A stretch of DNA of 64,000 bases from Nonomuraea endophytica (GTDB lineage Bacteria > Actinomycetota > Actinomycetes > Streptosporangiales > Streptosporangiaceae). Positions 1 through 9,416 of this stretch are shown one piece after another (positions within the stretch are counted from its first letter, which is position 1; every line of letters begins with the position of its first letter). A program made the position numbers and the translations under genes. The notes beneath the pieces are model-generated. The model made no database searches. It was not told where the DNA came from and worked only from the letters and a program-made list of their open reading frames with translations. The stretch is from contig NZ_JACHIN010000020.1 in assembly GCF_014203235.1 (NCBI RefSeq), positions 1-64,000 of the forward strand. Direction: 5' to 3'.

Positions 1-95
1 ACGTCTTCCGCGGCCTCATGCGCTGGGGCTTCAGCATGATCGCCATCGCCCCCCTGCTCACCTGGCTGATCTTCCTCGCACCCAACTGGTCCTGA
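1..95 (+). CDS. C-terminal end of a membrane protein (5' end outside window)
   Basis: An open frame enters from the left edge (first full codon at position 3) and stops with TGA at 93-95. The 30 visible residues contain one hydrophobic stretch of about 18 residues rich in Ile, Ala, Leu and Phe, and end in PNWS, so this is probably the last membrane segment of an integral membrane protein. The GC-rich hairpin that follows fits the end of a transcription unit. The family cannot be recognised from so short a piece. Confidence 0.6.
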   Translation, partial: VFRGLMRWGFSMIAIAPLLTWLIFLAPNWS

Positions 96-98
96 TGG

Positions 99-127
99 CG
101 GCCGCAGGCGGGAGCCGCCTGCGGCCG
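99..127 (+). terminator. Perfect 13-bp hairpin, likely terminator
   Basis: Perfect inverted repeat: arms at 99-111 and 115-127 start with CGGCCGCAGG and are separated by a GAG loop. It begins 4 bases after the stop codon at 95. It lacks a T tract, as is common for actinobacterial terminators. Confidence 0.75.
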
Positions 128-336
128 TTAGTTCTGGATCGACCATAAGGCCCATTTTCGACAGCTTTTTCGAAACTGTGTTCCCTTGAGGGTTGTGACT
201 CCAGGTTCGGCTGGGGTACAACTGACCTGGATTTGCGCAAGTCGCACCCGGCTGAAGGCGGCGAGACCCGCCGTAGTCGGCCATGTCGCCCAGGAGTCCG
301 CCGGAAGGCTTGCTCCGGCAACCCCCAAGGAGCCTC

Positions 337-1671
337 GTGCCGAGCTTGCTGCTGCCCATGTCCAGACATATCCCGTTTCTGGTGGCGCTGGTGCCTGCCA
401 TCGCCCTGCGGGGACTGGCGATACACGGCTACCCGCCAGCGCTGTTCTTCTGGGCGGACTCCTTCACCTATCTCAGGTCCGCGGCCGAACCCGTACCTGG
501 AACGTTCCGGCCGCTCGGATACTCCTTGTTCCTGGCGGCGTTAAGCCCGGGGCAGAGCCTGGCGCTGGTCACGGCCGTCCAGCACCTGCTCGGCCTGGGC
601 CTGGCGGTAGCGGCCTACGCGCTGCTGCGCCGGCACGGCCTGCCCGGCTGGGGCGCGACGCTGGCGGTCACGCCCCTGCTCTACGACGAGTTCCTGATCC
701 TGCTGGAGCACATGATCATGGCGGACGCCCTGTTCACCGTGCTGGCCACGGGCGCGATCCTGGTGCTGCTGCGCCGGATCACGCCCGCGTCGGGGGCCTG
801 CGCCGGACTGCTGCTCGCGCTGGCCACGCTCACCAGGACGATCGGCGCGGTCGTCCTGCTCCTCACCGCCGCCTATCTGCTGTGGCGCGGCCGGCACGCC
901 GTCATCCCGCACCTGCTCGCCGCCGCCGCCCCACTCATCGCGTACGCCTGCTGGATGGCGGCCACCAGCGGCACCTTCGGACTGACCAAGTCCGAGGGCA
1001 TCTTCCTCTGGTCGCGCACCATGAGCTTCGCCGACTGCTCGGTGATCAAGCCCGAGCCCCGGCTGGTGGTCCTGTGCCCCGGCCAGCCCGTCGGCGAGCG
1101 GCCTGCGGCGCCGTTCTGGCTGTGGCAGCCCGCCTCGCCCCTGTACAAGGTGCCGGGCGCGGACAGGAACGCCCTGGCCGGGCAGTTCGCCCGTACGGCA
1201 CTCGCCGCCCAGCCCGGCGCCTACCTCGCGGCGGTCGGCAAGGACATGCGCTGGCTGCTGCGCTGGGAACGCACCACCGACAGAAGCGTCGCCGTCAGGA
1301 AGACCAACCCGTACTGGTTCCCGTTCGAGCCACGGCCGCTCAAGGACAGTGCGGCCGCCGCCTACGAGGGCGAACCGGTCAAGCCGCGCATCGCCGAGCC
1401 GTACGCCGGCCTGCTCCGCGTCTACCAGCGCTTCGGCTACCTGCCGATCCCGCTGCTGCTCGCACTGCTCGCCGGCACCCTGGCCACAGCGCTGATACGG
1501 CGCCGCCACGACGCCCTGCTGCCCGCCCTGGCGGCGACCGCGCTCATCCTGGCCCCGCTCTTCACCGCCGGTTTCGACGTGCGCTACGTCGTCCCGGCAA
1601 TCCCGCTGGTCTGCGTCGCGGCCGGGCTCGCGGTGCTGCGGGGCGGTCAACCCCTGGGCGTCGCGGCTTGA
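337..1671 (+). CDS. Polytopic membrane protein, GT-C glycosyltransferase-like
   Basis: A 444-residue protein with about nine or ten hydrophobic segments and a soluble loop around residues 215-340. An acidic pair (WADS) lies in the first extracytoplasmic loop near residue 40, as expected for GT-C enzymes that use polyprenyl-phosphate sugars. The late motif FDVRYVVPAIPLV resembles the last membrane helices of dolichyl-phosphate-mannose mannosyltransferase-like proteins. GTG at 337 is chosen because AAGGAG lies just upstream at 327-332; ATG at 358 has no ribosome-binding site. Acceptor and donor are unknown. It is monocistronic and ends 4 bases from the convergent rhamnosidase gene. Confidence 0.6.
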   Translation: MPSLLLPMSRHIPFLVALVPAIALRGLAIHGYPPALFFWADSFTYLRSAAEPVPGTFRPLGYSLFLAALSPGQSLALVTAVQHLLGLGLAVAAYALLRRHGLPGWGATLAVTPLLYDEFLILLEHMIMADALFTVLATGAILVLLRRITPASGACAGLLLALATLTRTIGAVVLLLTAAYLLWRGRHAVIPHLLAAAAPLIAYACWMAATSGTFGLTKSEGIFLWSRTMSFADCSVIKPEPRLVVLCPGQPVGERPAAPFWLWQPASPLYKVPGADRNALAGQFARTALAAQPGAYLAAVGKDMRWLLRWERTTDRSVAVRKTNPYWFPFEPRPLKDSAAAAYEGEPVKPRIAEPYAGLLRVYQRFGYLPIPLLLALLAGTLATALIRRRHDALLPALAATALILAPLFTAGFDVRYVVPAIPLVCVAAGLAVLRGGQPLGVAA

Positions 1672-1675
1672 CCGG

Positions 1676-4270
1676 TCACCGGCCCAGGTCGTCCCACTCC
1701 TGGAGCAGGTGGGCCGTGGCCGCCGCGGGGGCCGTGAACGACCAGCGGCCCGGCGGCAGGTTCAGGGCGCAGCCCCCGTCGGCCAGGCGGGTGGTCGGCA
1801 GCTGCTCGTTGAGTCCCATCAGGAAGGTGCCGTTGACGGTCATCCCGTCCCAGGCGCCGCGCACGGGCAGCACCGCGCGGGCGGTCACGCCCTCCGGGAC
1901 GGCGAACGTGAACTGGACCCCGTCGGGCCCGGCCCGCCAGCCCGACTCGACCGTCCCCGACGCGCTCTCGTAACGGGCGTGCGCCTCGCGCAGCAGCGGG
2001 ACGGGGCCGGGGCGCAGCAGCAACTCACCGAAGCCGCCGCCCGTCCCGCGCGGGTCGTCGCCCAGGCCCGCCACGTGCCGGAACAGCCAGTCGCCCACGC
2101 AGCCGTAGGCGTAGTGGTTGAAGGAGTTCATGGCCGGCGTCTGCAGGCCGTGCCGGTGGTGCCAGGCGTCCCAGCGCTCCCACATGGTCGTCGCCCCGGC
2201 GCGGAGCTGGTAGCGCCAGGACGGGTAGCCCTCCTGGTTGAAGATCCGGCACGCCAGGTCGTGGTGGCCGGTCTCCGACATTACGGGCAGCAGCAGGGGG
2301 GTGCCGACGAAGCCGGTCATGAGCCGGTGCCCGTCGGCGCGTACCAGCTCGGCCAGGGCCTGCGCCGACGCGGCGCGGTCCTCGGGCGGGACCAGGTCCC
2401 AGGCGAGGGCGACGGCGTAGCCGGTCTGCGTTTCTGTGTGCAGCTTCGGCCCGTTGAGGAAGGCCTGCTGGAAGGCGCCGGACACGCGGGTGAACGCCTC
2501 GCCGTACTCCGGCGCGTGCGGTTCGCCGAGCACGTCGGCCACGTGCGCGACCAGGCGGAGGCTGCGGGCCAGGGCTGCGGTGGCGATGAGGCTCTTGGGC
2601 GTCTCGACCGTGCCGGGGGCCAGCCAGTCGCCCAGGGCTCTGCCGGGTCTGATGCCCCCTTCGGCCTGGGCCAGGCAGTAGTCGGCCCACCGGCGCATCG
2701 GGTCGTACGCGCGGCGCAGCGTGCGGTCGTCGCCATAGCGGCGCCACAGCAGCCACGGCACCTCGACCAGCGCGTCCGACCATACGGGGGAGTCGTATCC
2801 GTACTCGGGCAGGACCGGCGCGACGTGCGGGACCGCGCCGTCGGCCCGCTGCCCGTCGATCAGCGTCGTCACCCAGCCGGACAGGAACGCCTGCGTGTAC
2901 CGCAGGAAGCTGAGCGTCGAGCCGAACACCGAGATGTCGGCCGTCCACCCGGCCCGCTCGTCGCGCTGCGGGCAGTCGGTCGGCACGCTCACCAGGTTGC
3001 CGTCCGCCGACGCGCCGATGTTGGCGACGAGCTGCCGGACGGCGGGATCGCTCACGGTCAGCGAGCCGGTGACGGTGAGCGCCGAGGACAGCAGCACCGC
3101 CTCCAGGTCGTCCGGCGTCAGCGTGCCCGGCCAGCCGGTGACCTCCGCGTAGCGGAATCCATGCAGAGTGAACGCGGGCTCCGCGACATGTGAGCCGGGG
3201 CCGAGGTCGAACTCGTCACGCTGGTCCGCGGTGCGCAGGTTGTCGGTGTAGAGCCGCCCGGTCGCGGTCAGCTCCTCCCCGTGCCGGACCACGATCCGCA
3301 CCGGGCCGGGTGCGTCGACGCGTAGCCGTACCCGCCCGACGACGTTACGCCCGAAGTCGGCCACCTGGACGCCCGGCACGGGCTCGGTCACGGACACGGC
3401 GGCCACCGTGCCGATCACCCGCACCGGGGGAGCGGGGTCGGCCTCCACCAGGATCTCGGGGGCCGGGATCTCCGAGGCGGTGGTGACGTGCGGCGAAGGC
3501 GCCTGGACGGTCTCGCCCATCACCAGGTCGGCCCGTGGACGACCGAGATCACGCACGGTCCAGGTGGTGTCCGTGGCGGCCACGCGGCGAACCCCGCCGG
3601 AGTCCCGCACGAGCACCTGGGCGCTGGCGGCGGGCCGGTCGCCGTAGCGGCGCGGGCCGCCGCCGGCCACGTGACCCGCGTACCAGCCGGGAGCCAGCCA
3701 CAGCTCCAGCTCGTTCTCACCGGGTACGAGCAGCTCCGTCAGCTCCAGCAGCCGGTAGCGCGTCCGGTGGCCGTAGTCGGTCCAGCCGGGAGCCAGTTCC
3801 TCATCGCCGAGCCGTACCCCGTTGAGCAGCGCCCGGTAGAGGCCGAGCGCGGTGACGGCCAGCCACGCGCGCCCGGACGGCCTGGTGAAGGACCCGCGCA
3901 GGCTCACGGCCGCTCGCGGGTCTCCCGCCAGCCACGGAGCGGTCCACTCTCCCCGCAGGCCCGTGGTGAACGCGCCGGTCGCGTGTCCTTCGACCTGCCA
4001 GGTGTACGGCATGAGCGGTTCCAGCAGCCCATCGGGCACGTCCACGAGATGTGACCCGGCGGACAGGACGGACCGCCACACCTCGCGCTCGCCGGCGGAC
4101 ACGGTGACCGCGGCCGCCTCGGGCAGCCGGGTGTCCCACGAGAGCCGGGGCTCCTCCACACCCACCGGATCCACCAGGCCACACGTCAGACCCGCCCGCG
4201 ACCCGGGCGGAGCCGGACGGATGTAGGGCGTCTGCGCGCCCGAGACCCGAACCCCCGAGTTCTGGTTCAC
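1676..4270 (-). CDS. Alpha-L-rhamnosidase, glycoside hydrolase family 78
   Basis: A protein of about 864 residues that releases terminal L-rhamnose. It has the GH78 order of N-terminal beta domains, then an (alpha/alpha)6 catalytic barrel, then a C-terminal beta domain. The catalytic-domain signature DCPQRDERAGW lies near residue 430, with the acidic general-acid region. A WERWDAW segment near residue 697 carries the probable catalytic-base Glu, followed by NSFNHYAYG. No signal peptide is visible, so it probably acts in the cytoplasm on imported glycoside. GTG at 4270 overlaps the stop codon of the preceding serine hydrolase (GTGA), making it the last gene of the 8205-1676 importer operon. 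An upstream in-frame extension exists but lies inside the hydrolase gene. Confidence 0.88.
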   Translation of the reverse strand: MNQNSGVRVSGAQTPYIRPAPPGSRAGLTCGLVDPVGVEEPRLSWDTRLPEAAAVTVSAGEREVWRSVLSAGSHLVDVPDGLLEPLMPYTWQVEGHATGAFTTGLRGEWTAPWLAGDPRAAVSLRGSFTRPSGRAWLAVTALGLYRALLNGVRLGDEELAPGWTDYGHRTRYRLLELTELLVPGENELELWLAPGWYAGHVAGGGPRRYGDRPAASAQVLVRDSGGVRRVAATDTTWTVRDLGRPRADLVMGETVQAPSPHVTTASEIPAPEILVEADPAPPVRVIGTVAAVSVTEPVPGVQVADFGRNVVGRVRLRVDAPGPVRIVVRHGEELTATGRLYTDNLRTADQRDEFDLGPGSHVAEPAFTLHGFRYAEVTGWPGTLTPDDLEAVLLSSALTVTGSLTVSDPAVRQLVANIGASADGNLVSVPTDCPQRDERAGWTADISVFGSTLSFLRYTQAFLSGWVTTLIDGQRADGAVPHVAPVLPEYGYDSPVWSDALVEVPWLLWRRYGDDRTLRRAYDPMRRWADYCLAQAEGGIRPGRALGDWLAPGTVETPKSLIATAALARSLRLVAHVADVLGEPHAPEYGEAFTRVSGAFQQAFLNGPKLHTETQTGYAVALAWDLVPPEDRAASAQALAELVRADGHRLMTGFVGTPLLLPVMSETGHHDLACRIFNQEGYPSWRYQLRAGATTMWERWDAWHHRHGLQTPAMNSFNHYAYGCVGDWLFRHVAGLGDDPRGTGGGFGELLLRPGPVPLLREAHARYESASGTVESGWRAGPDGVQFTFAVPEGVTARAVLPVRGAWDGMTVNGTFLMGLNEQLPTTRLADGGCALNLPPGRWSFTAPAAATAHLLQEWDDLGR

Positions 4271-5256
4271 GCATCCAGCCCAGTCGTGAAGGCGTTGTGC
4301 AGATTGTCGACGTCGACGCCGGACAGGCTCGGCGCCATCACGTTGATCAGCAGGACGAAGCAGGCGTCCTGCTCCGGGTACATCCACCACTGGCACCCCG
4401 AGGCGCCGCCGTGCCCGTACAGCCGCCGCTCCAGCAGCCCGGGAGCCGCGTTGCGCAGGTTCCAGGTGAGGCCCCAGTCCTGTCCGGCGTTGACCGGGTC
4501 GGGCTGCAGCTTGACCAGGCCCGTCGTCTGCGGGGTCGTCATGGCGGCCAGGGTGGTCGGGTGGATCAGCTCGCGGTCGCCGCGCAGCAGCGCCCCGCCC
4601 AGCGCCAGGAGGTCTTCGGCGCGGGAGAACAACGCGCCCGCGGGGTGGCGGAGCCGTACGAACTTGTCGAAGTCGAAGCCGGGCCCGAGCAGCTCGATGC
4701 CGTGGACCTCAGCCGGGTCGCACGCCGGGTCGAACGTGATCCGCCCGCCGCCCGGCACCAGCGCGTTCAGGTCGGAGTCGATCACGTCGGCCAGGTCGCG
4801 GCCGGTGACGTCGCGGACCATCTCCGCGATCCCGGCGAAGCCCAGGTTGCAGTACTGGCTGAGCGTGCCCGCCTCGAACATCGACGGCGCGGTGACGAGG
4901 TGCTCCACCAGGCTGTCCGGCGTCAGCGTCTGCTCGGCGATGCCGCTGGTGTGGGTGAGCAGGTGCCACAGCGTCACGTCGGGCCGCGCGAAGTTCGGCA
5001 GCACGTCACGCAGCGGGCGGCGCAGCGACAGCAACCCGCGCTCGACCTGGCGCAGGGCGGCCAGCCCCGTCAGCGGCTTCGTCACCGAGAACAGCGCGAA
5101 GTGGTCGTCGGTCCTGGTCTCGCGGCCGTCGTGCTCGCCGAACGCCTCCAGCACCTGGATCCCGTCGGAGGTGGCGGCGCCGAACACCGCGCACGGTAGC
5201 CGCCCCGCCTTGATCTCGCGCCTGACCCAGTCGAGCGCGAAGTCGTGAGTGGTCAT
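4267..5256 (-). CDS. Serine hydrolase of the beta-lactamase (class C / esterase EstB) family
   Basis: A 329-residue cytoplasmic protein. It has the class-C triad of motifs: SVTK at 57-60 (nucleophile Ser57, Lys60), YCN at 135-137 and HGG at 282-284. Family members are often esterases or DD-peptidases rather than beta-lactamases. Its position between the permeases and the rhamnosidase suggests it removes acyl groups from the imported glycoside (inference). ATG at 5256 overlaps the permease stop codon (ATGA), and its end overlaps the rhamnosidase start. Confidence 0.85.
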   Translation of the reverse strand: MTTHDFALDWVRREIKAGRLPCAVFGAATSDGIQVLEAFGEHDGRETRTDDHFALFSVTKPLTGLAALRQVERGLLSLRRPLRDVLPNFARPDVTLWHLLTHTSGIAEQTLTPDSLVEHLVTAPSMFEAGTLSQYCNLGFAGIAEMVRDVTGRDLADVIDSDLNALVPGGGRITFDPACDPAEVHGIELLGPGFDFDKFVRLRHPAGALFSRAEDLLALGGALLRGDRELIHPTTLAAMTTPQTTGLVKLQPDPVNAGQDWGLTWNLRNAAPGLLERRLYGHGGASGCQWWMYPEQDACFVLLINVMAPSLSGVDVDNLHNAFTTGLDA

Positions 5257-6071
5257 CCCTTGAGTGCACCTTCCGTAAGACCGGCCAGGACGCGCTTCTG
5301 CGCGACGACGTACACCGCCACGAGCGGCAGCGTGGTGAGCAGGACGTGGGCGAAGACGAGGTTCCAGTTCAGGCTCTGCAAGGTGCCGGAGGCGAACTGG
5401 AACAGGCTCAGCGGCAGCGTGGCGTTCGCGCTGCCCTGGAGCAGGAAGAGGGCGAAGAAGAAATCGTTCCAGACGTTGATGATCAGGATCACGCCGCCGA
5501 CGAACAGCACGGGCCGCAGCAGGGGCAGCAGCACGCGGACGAAGACCTGCGGGCGGGAGGCGCCGTCGATGGCCGCGGCGTCCTCCAGGTCGCGGGGGAA
5601 CGCCCGGACGAACCCGGTCGCCAGGAAGATCACGATGCCCAGGCGGCAGCCGGTCATCGTCAGCACGTAGCCGAGCGAGCCGCCGTCCAGCGACAGCGCG
5701 CGCAGCAGGTAGACGGTCGGGATGATCGACGGCGGCAGCAGGATCGACAACCCCATCACGAAGTACGCCGCCTGCAGCCACCGCGACCGGCTGCGCCCGA
5801 ACGCCCACGCCGCCGCAGCGCCGAGGAGCACCACGGCCACCACGATCGGCACGGTCACCTTGAGGCTGTTGACCAGCCCCATCAGGTAGCCGCCCCGGTC
5901 GAGCACGATGCCGTAGTTCTCGGCGATCGCCCACGTCCTGGGCAGGCCGAGGCCCAGCTCGGCGGCCTCGCCCGCGGGTTTGAACGAGTTGACGACCACG
6001 AGCCAGATGGGCACGATCACCCACGGGATCGCGAAGAGCGTCAGCGCCGCGTACTTCACCAAGGCCTTCAT
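5253..6071 (-). CDS. ABC sugar importer permease, MalG type
   Basis: A 272-residue inner-membrane protein with six predicted helices. The cytoplasmic EAA loop is visible as EDAAAIDGASRP and following residues, the site that docks the ATPase. It forms the membrane channel with the next permease for the lipoprotein-delivered ligand. Start and stop both overlap their neighbours by 4 bases (ATGA), which indicates translational coupling. The operon has no ATPase gene; actinobacterial sugar importers commonly share an MsiK-type ATPase. Confidence 0.9.
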   Translation of the reverse strand: MKALVKYAALTLFAIPWVIVPIWLVVVNSFKPAGEAAELGLGLPRTWAIAENYGIVLDRGGYLMGLVNSLKVTVPIVVAVVLLGAAAAWAFGRSRSRWLQAAYFVMGLSILLPPSIIPTVYLLRALSLDGGSLGYVLTMTGCRLGIVIFLATGFVRAFPRDLEDAAAIDGASRPQVFVRVLLPLLRPVLFVGGVILIINVWNDFFFALFLLQGSANATLPLSLFQFASGTLQSLNWNLVFAHVLLTTLPLVAVYVVAQKRVLAGLTEGALKG

Positions 6072-6922
6072 CCCGTCACCTCCCTGCGCCGCAGCCACCA
6101 CACCAGCGGCACGGCGGTGGCGATCACCAGCAGCGTCACGGTGAACCCGAGCGCGCTGGCCGAGCCGAAGAAGCCCTGCCCCCACTGCTGGCGCATCACC
6201 ACGTTCAGCGCCCGCGTGTGGTCGCCGGGCCCGCCGCCGGTGGTCGCCGCGATCACGTCGTACGCGCTCAGCGCGCCCACCAGCGTGACCGCGACGTTGA
6301 AGGTCAGCGCCGGGGCGAGCATCGGGAACACCACCCGGCGGAACCGGGTCCACGGCCCGGCCCCGTCGACGGTCGCCGACTCCAGCAGCGACTTCGGGAT
6401 GGAGTTGAGTCCCGCGATGTAGACGAGGGTGATCAGCCCGCTCCACTTCCACGCGTCGATGAACGCGACCACCACCAGCGCGGTGGCCGGTTCACCCAGC
6501 CAGGCCCACTCCAGGCCGAGGAAGGAGTTGACCGCCCCGTCGGGGGCGAGCAGCCCGCGCCAGATGTATCCGGCGGCCAGCGGCGAGATGAGCGTCGGCA
6601 GGAAGAACGCCGAGCGGAAGATGGTGTTGATCCGGCTGGTCCGCTGCAGGGCCAGGGCCAGCGAGAGGCTGACCGTGTTCTGGATCGCCATGCACAGGAT
6701 CGCGTACACCACGGTCACGGTGACCGCGTTGGCCAGTAGGTCCTGGTCGATCAGCGTGCTGAAGTTCTCCAGCCCGTTCCAGGTGATCTCGGCGCGGAAG
6801 CTCGTCCAGGAGGAGAACGCGAACCTGACGTTGAGCAGGAACGGGGCGACGAAGAAGACCATGACCAGCACGATCGCCGGGAGGGCCCATGGCAGCCAGG
6901 CCGCCCTGTTCCGCATCACCAT
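6068..6922 (-). CDS. ABC sugar importer permease, MalF type
   Basis: A 284-residue permease with an N-terminal helix and five further helices. Its EAA loop reads ESATVDGAGPWTRFRR. Three in-frame starts (ATG 6922, GTG 6919, ATG 6916) sit on the stop codon of the binding-protein gene, so the exact start is uncertain by two codons. It is the partner of the MalG-type permease downstream. Confidence 0.9.
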   Translation of the reverse strand: MVMRNRAAWLPWALPAIVLVMVFFVAPFLLNVRFAFSSWTSFRAEITWNGLENFSTLIDQDLLANAVTVTVVYAILCMAIQNTVSLSLALALQRTSRINTIFRSAFFLPTLISPLAAGYIWRGLLAPDGAVNSFLGLEWAWLGEPATALVVVAFIDAWKWSGLITLVYIAGLNSIPKSLLESATVDGAGPWTRFRRVVFPMLAPALTFNVAVTLVGALSAYDVIAATTGGGPGDHTRALNVVMRQQWGQGFFGSASALGFTVTLLVIATAVPLVWWLRRREVTG

Positions 6923-8205
6923 CCGGGCAGCCCTGCCGCCTTGGCCGCCTGCTCGACCTGGCCCTGCAGCTGCGTCGCCGCCTTCTGCGGATCCTTCTGC
7001 CCGGCGATCAGCTCGGACATGAGCTGGGCCAGCCCGCCCATGCCGGGGATGTCGGAGTTGAAGGCGATGACCGCGCCGGTGTCGTACGCCTTCTTGACGT
7101 CCTGCAGCACGGACGAGACGCCCTGCGGGTCGGGCACGTCCTTGAACACGGGGAAGGTCTTGGACGCGGTGATGTACTCGGCGTAGGCCGGGCCGGTCAT
7201 GAAGCGGACGAAGTCGAGCGACGCCTTCTCGCGTGCCGCGTCACCGGTCTTGGGCAGGTAAAACGTTCCGATCGGGCCGGGCGCGTAGGTCACCAGCGGC
7301 TTGTCGCTCGACAGGCCGACGAAGCCGACGGACTCGTCCACGGTCTTCTGGTCGCCGCCCGCGGCCGCGAGGAGGGCCGGGAGCATGTCGGAGTGCTGGG
7401 CGACCATGGCGGCCTCGCCGGTCACCAGGGCCTTCATCGAGTCCTCGAACTTGGCGGTGACGATGTCCTTGTTGAAGCAGCCGTCGGACTTCAGCTTGGC
7501 GTAGGCGGTCAGGCCGGAGACGAAGGGGGAGCCGGCGTCGGCCAGCGTGCTGCTGTGTCCGGCGATGGCCTTGCCGTACGCGTTGGACTGGTTGGCGCCC
7601 GCCAGGTAGAGGATGGGCAGGATCTGCACCGGCCAGATCGACCCGCCCGACTCGAAGACCGGCGTGACCCCGGCGGCCTTGAGCTTGGGGCAGGCGGCGG
7701 CGAGCTCGGTGAAGTTCGCGGGCGGGGTCAGCCCGGCCTTGGTGAAGACCTTCTTGTTGTAGTAGAGGCCGAAGACCTGGGGGAAGCCGGTGATGGCGGC
7801 GTAGACCTTGCCGTTGACGGAACCGGCGGCCTGGTAGAGGTCGCCGGACCTGGCGATGTACGACTCGCCGGTCAGGTCGCGCAGGTTCTGGGCCGGGTTG
7901 AGCGCGAGCAGACCGCTCACCGTGGCGTGGTACTCCAGGATGTCCGGGCGTTCGCCGGTGGCCCACTTGGTCTGGGTGGTGTCCTCGAAGCCGTCGGACG
8001 GGATCGACACGAGCTCGATCTTGTGGCCGGACTGCTTCTCGAACTTCTTGTACATCTCCAGCAGCGGCGCCGGGTCCGCGCTGTTGTGCCAGAGGGTCAG
8101 TTTGACCTGACCGGTCCCCTCCGGCGCGGACGACCCGCAGCCGGAGAGTGACAGGGCGAGGACGGCGCCGAGTGCCGCGCCGAGCAGACGGGATGGTGCT
8201 CTCAC
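6916..8205 (-). CDS. Extracellular sugar-binding lipoprotein of the ABC importer
   Basis: The substrate receptor of the 8205-1676 operon: about 429 residues, SBP_bac_1 type. The signal peptide ends in the lipobox LSLSGC, with the lipidated Cys at residue 23. GTG at 8205 is preferred because a perfect AGGAGG (8212-8217 on this strand) stands 6 bases before it. The ATG at 8223 would put that ribosome-binding site inside codons 3-5 and has none of its own. The promoter region up to 8364 is shared with the divergent LacI gene and contains palindromes. The ligand is not readable from sequence; the rhamnosidase suggests a rhamnoside. Confidence 0.9.
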   Translation of the reverse strand: MRAPSRLLGAALGAVLALSLSGCGSSAPEGTGQVKLTLWHNSADPAPLLEMYKKFEKQSGHKIELVSIPSDGFEDTTQTKWATGERPDILEYHATVSGLLALNPAQNLRDLTGESYIARSGDLYQAAGSVNGKVYAAITGFPQVFGLYYNKKVFTKAGLTPPANFTELAAACPKLKAAGVTPVFESGGSIWPVQILPILYLAGANQSNAYGKAIAGHSSTLADAGSPFVSGLTAYAKLKSDGCFNKDIVTAKFEDSMKALVTGEAAMVAQHSDMLPALLAAAGGDQKTVDESVGFVGLSSDKPLVTYAPGPIGTFYLPKTGDAAREKASLDFVRFMTGPAYAEYITASKTFPVFKDVPDPQGVSSVLQDVKKAYDTGAVIAFNSDIPGMGGLAQLMSELIAGQKDPQKAATQLQGQVEQAAKAAGLPGW

Positions 8206-8241
8206 GCCCGCCCTCCTGTTCATGTTGGATGGTCTTCGTGT

Positions 8242-8251
8242 AGAACGTTCT
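8242..8251. promoter_or_regulatory. Candidate LacI operator, AGAACGTTCT
   Basis: A perfect 10-bp palindrome with a central CG, typical of LacI-family operators. It lies 37 bases upstream of the binding-protein start, in the divergent promoter region shared with the LacI gene. Confidence 0.6.
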
Positions 8252-8326
8252 CCATTGGTAGGGCATGAGAGAATCGCCCGTCAAGAGGTAGACCTGAGTA
8301 GCGGTGGAGAGCTAGCCTCCGGTTTT

Positions 8327-8338
8327 AGAAATCGTTCT
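8327..8338. promoter_or_regulatory. Candidate LacI operator, AGAAATCGTTCT
   Basis: An imperfect palindrome (flanked as TAGAA-N4-TTCTA) in a locally AT-rich stretch 25 bases upstream of the LacI gene, suggesting autoregulation. It shares the AGAA/TTCT arms with the site at 8242. Confidence 0.5.
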
Positions 8339-8363
8339 ACGAAGAATCGACGAAGGACGGCGT

Positions 8364-9374
8364 GTGACGAGCGGACGGGTGACGATCGCCGATGTGGCCA
8401 GGCGGGCCGGGGTTTCCACGGCCGCCGTGTCCAAGGTGGTGCGCGGGGCCTACGGCGTGAGCGCGGAGATGCAGGCCAAGGTGACGCAGGCCATCGACGA
8501 GCTGGGCTACCGCCCGCACGCCGCGGCCCGCGCCCTGCGCGGACGCACCTACACCCTCGGCGTCATGCTCTCCGACACCCGCAACCCGTTCTTCCCCGAC
8601 ATCATCGAGGGCGTCACCGACCGGCTGGGCGACACCGAGTACCAGGTGCTGCTCGGCCCCGGCGGGATCGAGCCCAAGACGCAGGCCAGGATGACCGACG
8701 CCATGATCGACCGGAGCATGGACGGGCTCATCCTGATCTCGCCGGTCATGACGGACGCCGAGCTCACCGCCATCGCGACGGCCACCCCGGTCGTCGTGGT
8801 GGGCAGGCACGGCGGCGCCGCGGCCTACGACGCGGTCGTCGACGACGACGTGATGGGAGCCAGGCTCGTGGTCGACCACCTGGTCGGGCTCGGGCACACC
8901 CGGATCTCGCACATCACCCACCTGGAGCGGGCCCGCGCCCAGGGACTGCCGCACACGGTGCGCGCCGAAGGCTACCGCCAGGCGATGCGCGCCCACGGAC
9001 TGGCCGACGACGTGCTGGCCACCTCCTTCACCGAGGTGGGCGGCTTCGAGGGCGCGCGGGAGCTGCTCGCCCGCGCCGACCGGCCCACGGCGATCTTCGC
9101 CGGGGCCGACATCGCGGCGCTCGGCGTGCTGCGCGCCGCCGACGAGGCGGGGCTGTCGGTGCCGGAGGACCTCTCCGTCGCCGGTTACGACAACATCGGC
9201 ATCGCCTCGCTGAAGCGCATCTCGCTCACCAGCGTCGACCAGGACGGGCACGTGATCGGGGCGACCGCCGCGCGCCTGCTCGTCGAACGCATCGAGGGAC
9301 GCACACGTTCGGTGACCTCGTCGGTGTCACCCACGCTGATCGTCCGCGGAACCACCGGGCGGCCTCGACCCTGA
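8364..9374 (+). CDS. LacI-family transcriptional regulator
   Basis: A 336-residue regulator. The N-terminal helix-turn-helix reads VTIADVARRAGVSTAAVSKVV, and the hinge helix contains RPHAAARALRG. The rest is a periplasmic-binding-protein-like effector domain starting at TYTLGVMLSDTRNPFF. GTG at 8364 is supported by GAAGGA at 8352-8357. It is divergent from the rhamnosidase/importer operon and is followed by the M28-like/glycosidase genes, so it is the likely local repressor of both. GAAACG-like palindromes at 8242, 8327, 9417, 9446, 13766, 17409/17430 and 18479 are candidate binding sites. The effector is unknown. Confidence 0.92.
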   Translation: MTSGRVTIADVARRAGVSTAAVSKVVRGAYGVSAEMQAKVTQAIDELGYRPHAAARALRGRTYTLGVMLSDTRNPFFPDIIEGVTDRLGDTEYQVLLGPGGIEPKTQARMTDAMIDRSMDGLILISPVMTDAELTAIATATPVVVVGRHGGAAAYDAVVDDDVMGARLVVDHLVGLGHTRISHITHLERARAQGLPHTVRAEGYRQAMRAHGLADDVLATSFTEVGGFEGARELLARADRPTAIFAGADIAALGVLRAADEAGLSVPEDLSVAGYDNIGIASLKRISLTSVDQDGHVIGATAARLLVERIEGRTRSVTSSVSPTLIVRGTTGRPRP

Positions 9375-9379
9375 GAACC

Positions 9380-9409
9380 GGGCCGCATGTCGGGGGACTG
9401 CCGCGGCCC
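9380..9409 (+). terminator. Possible terminator after the LacI gene
   Basis: GGGCCGC (9380-9386) and GCGGCCC (9403-9409) form a 7-bp stem with a 16-base loop just after the LacI stop codon. The loop is long and there is no T tract, so termination is only moderately likely. Confidence 0.35.
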
Positions 9410-9416
9410 ACGCATA

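Noticed and set aside
1709..3193. Long open frame on the plus strand across the rhamnosidase gene
   Set aside because: It is opposite a gene with clear GH78 motifs and has Arg/Gly/Ala-rich composition typical of antisense frames in GC-rich DNA.
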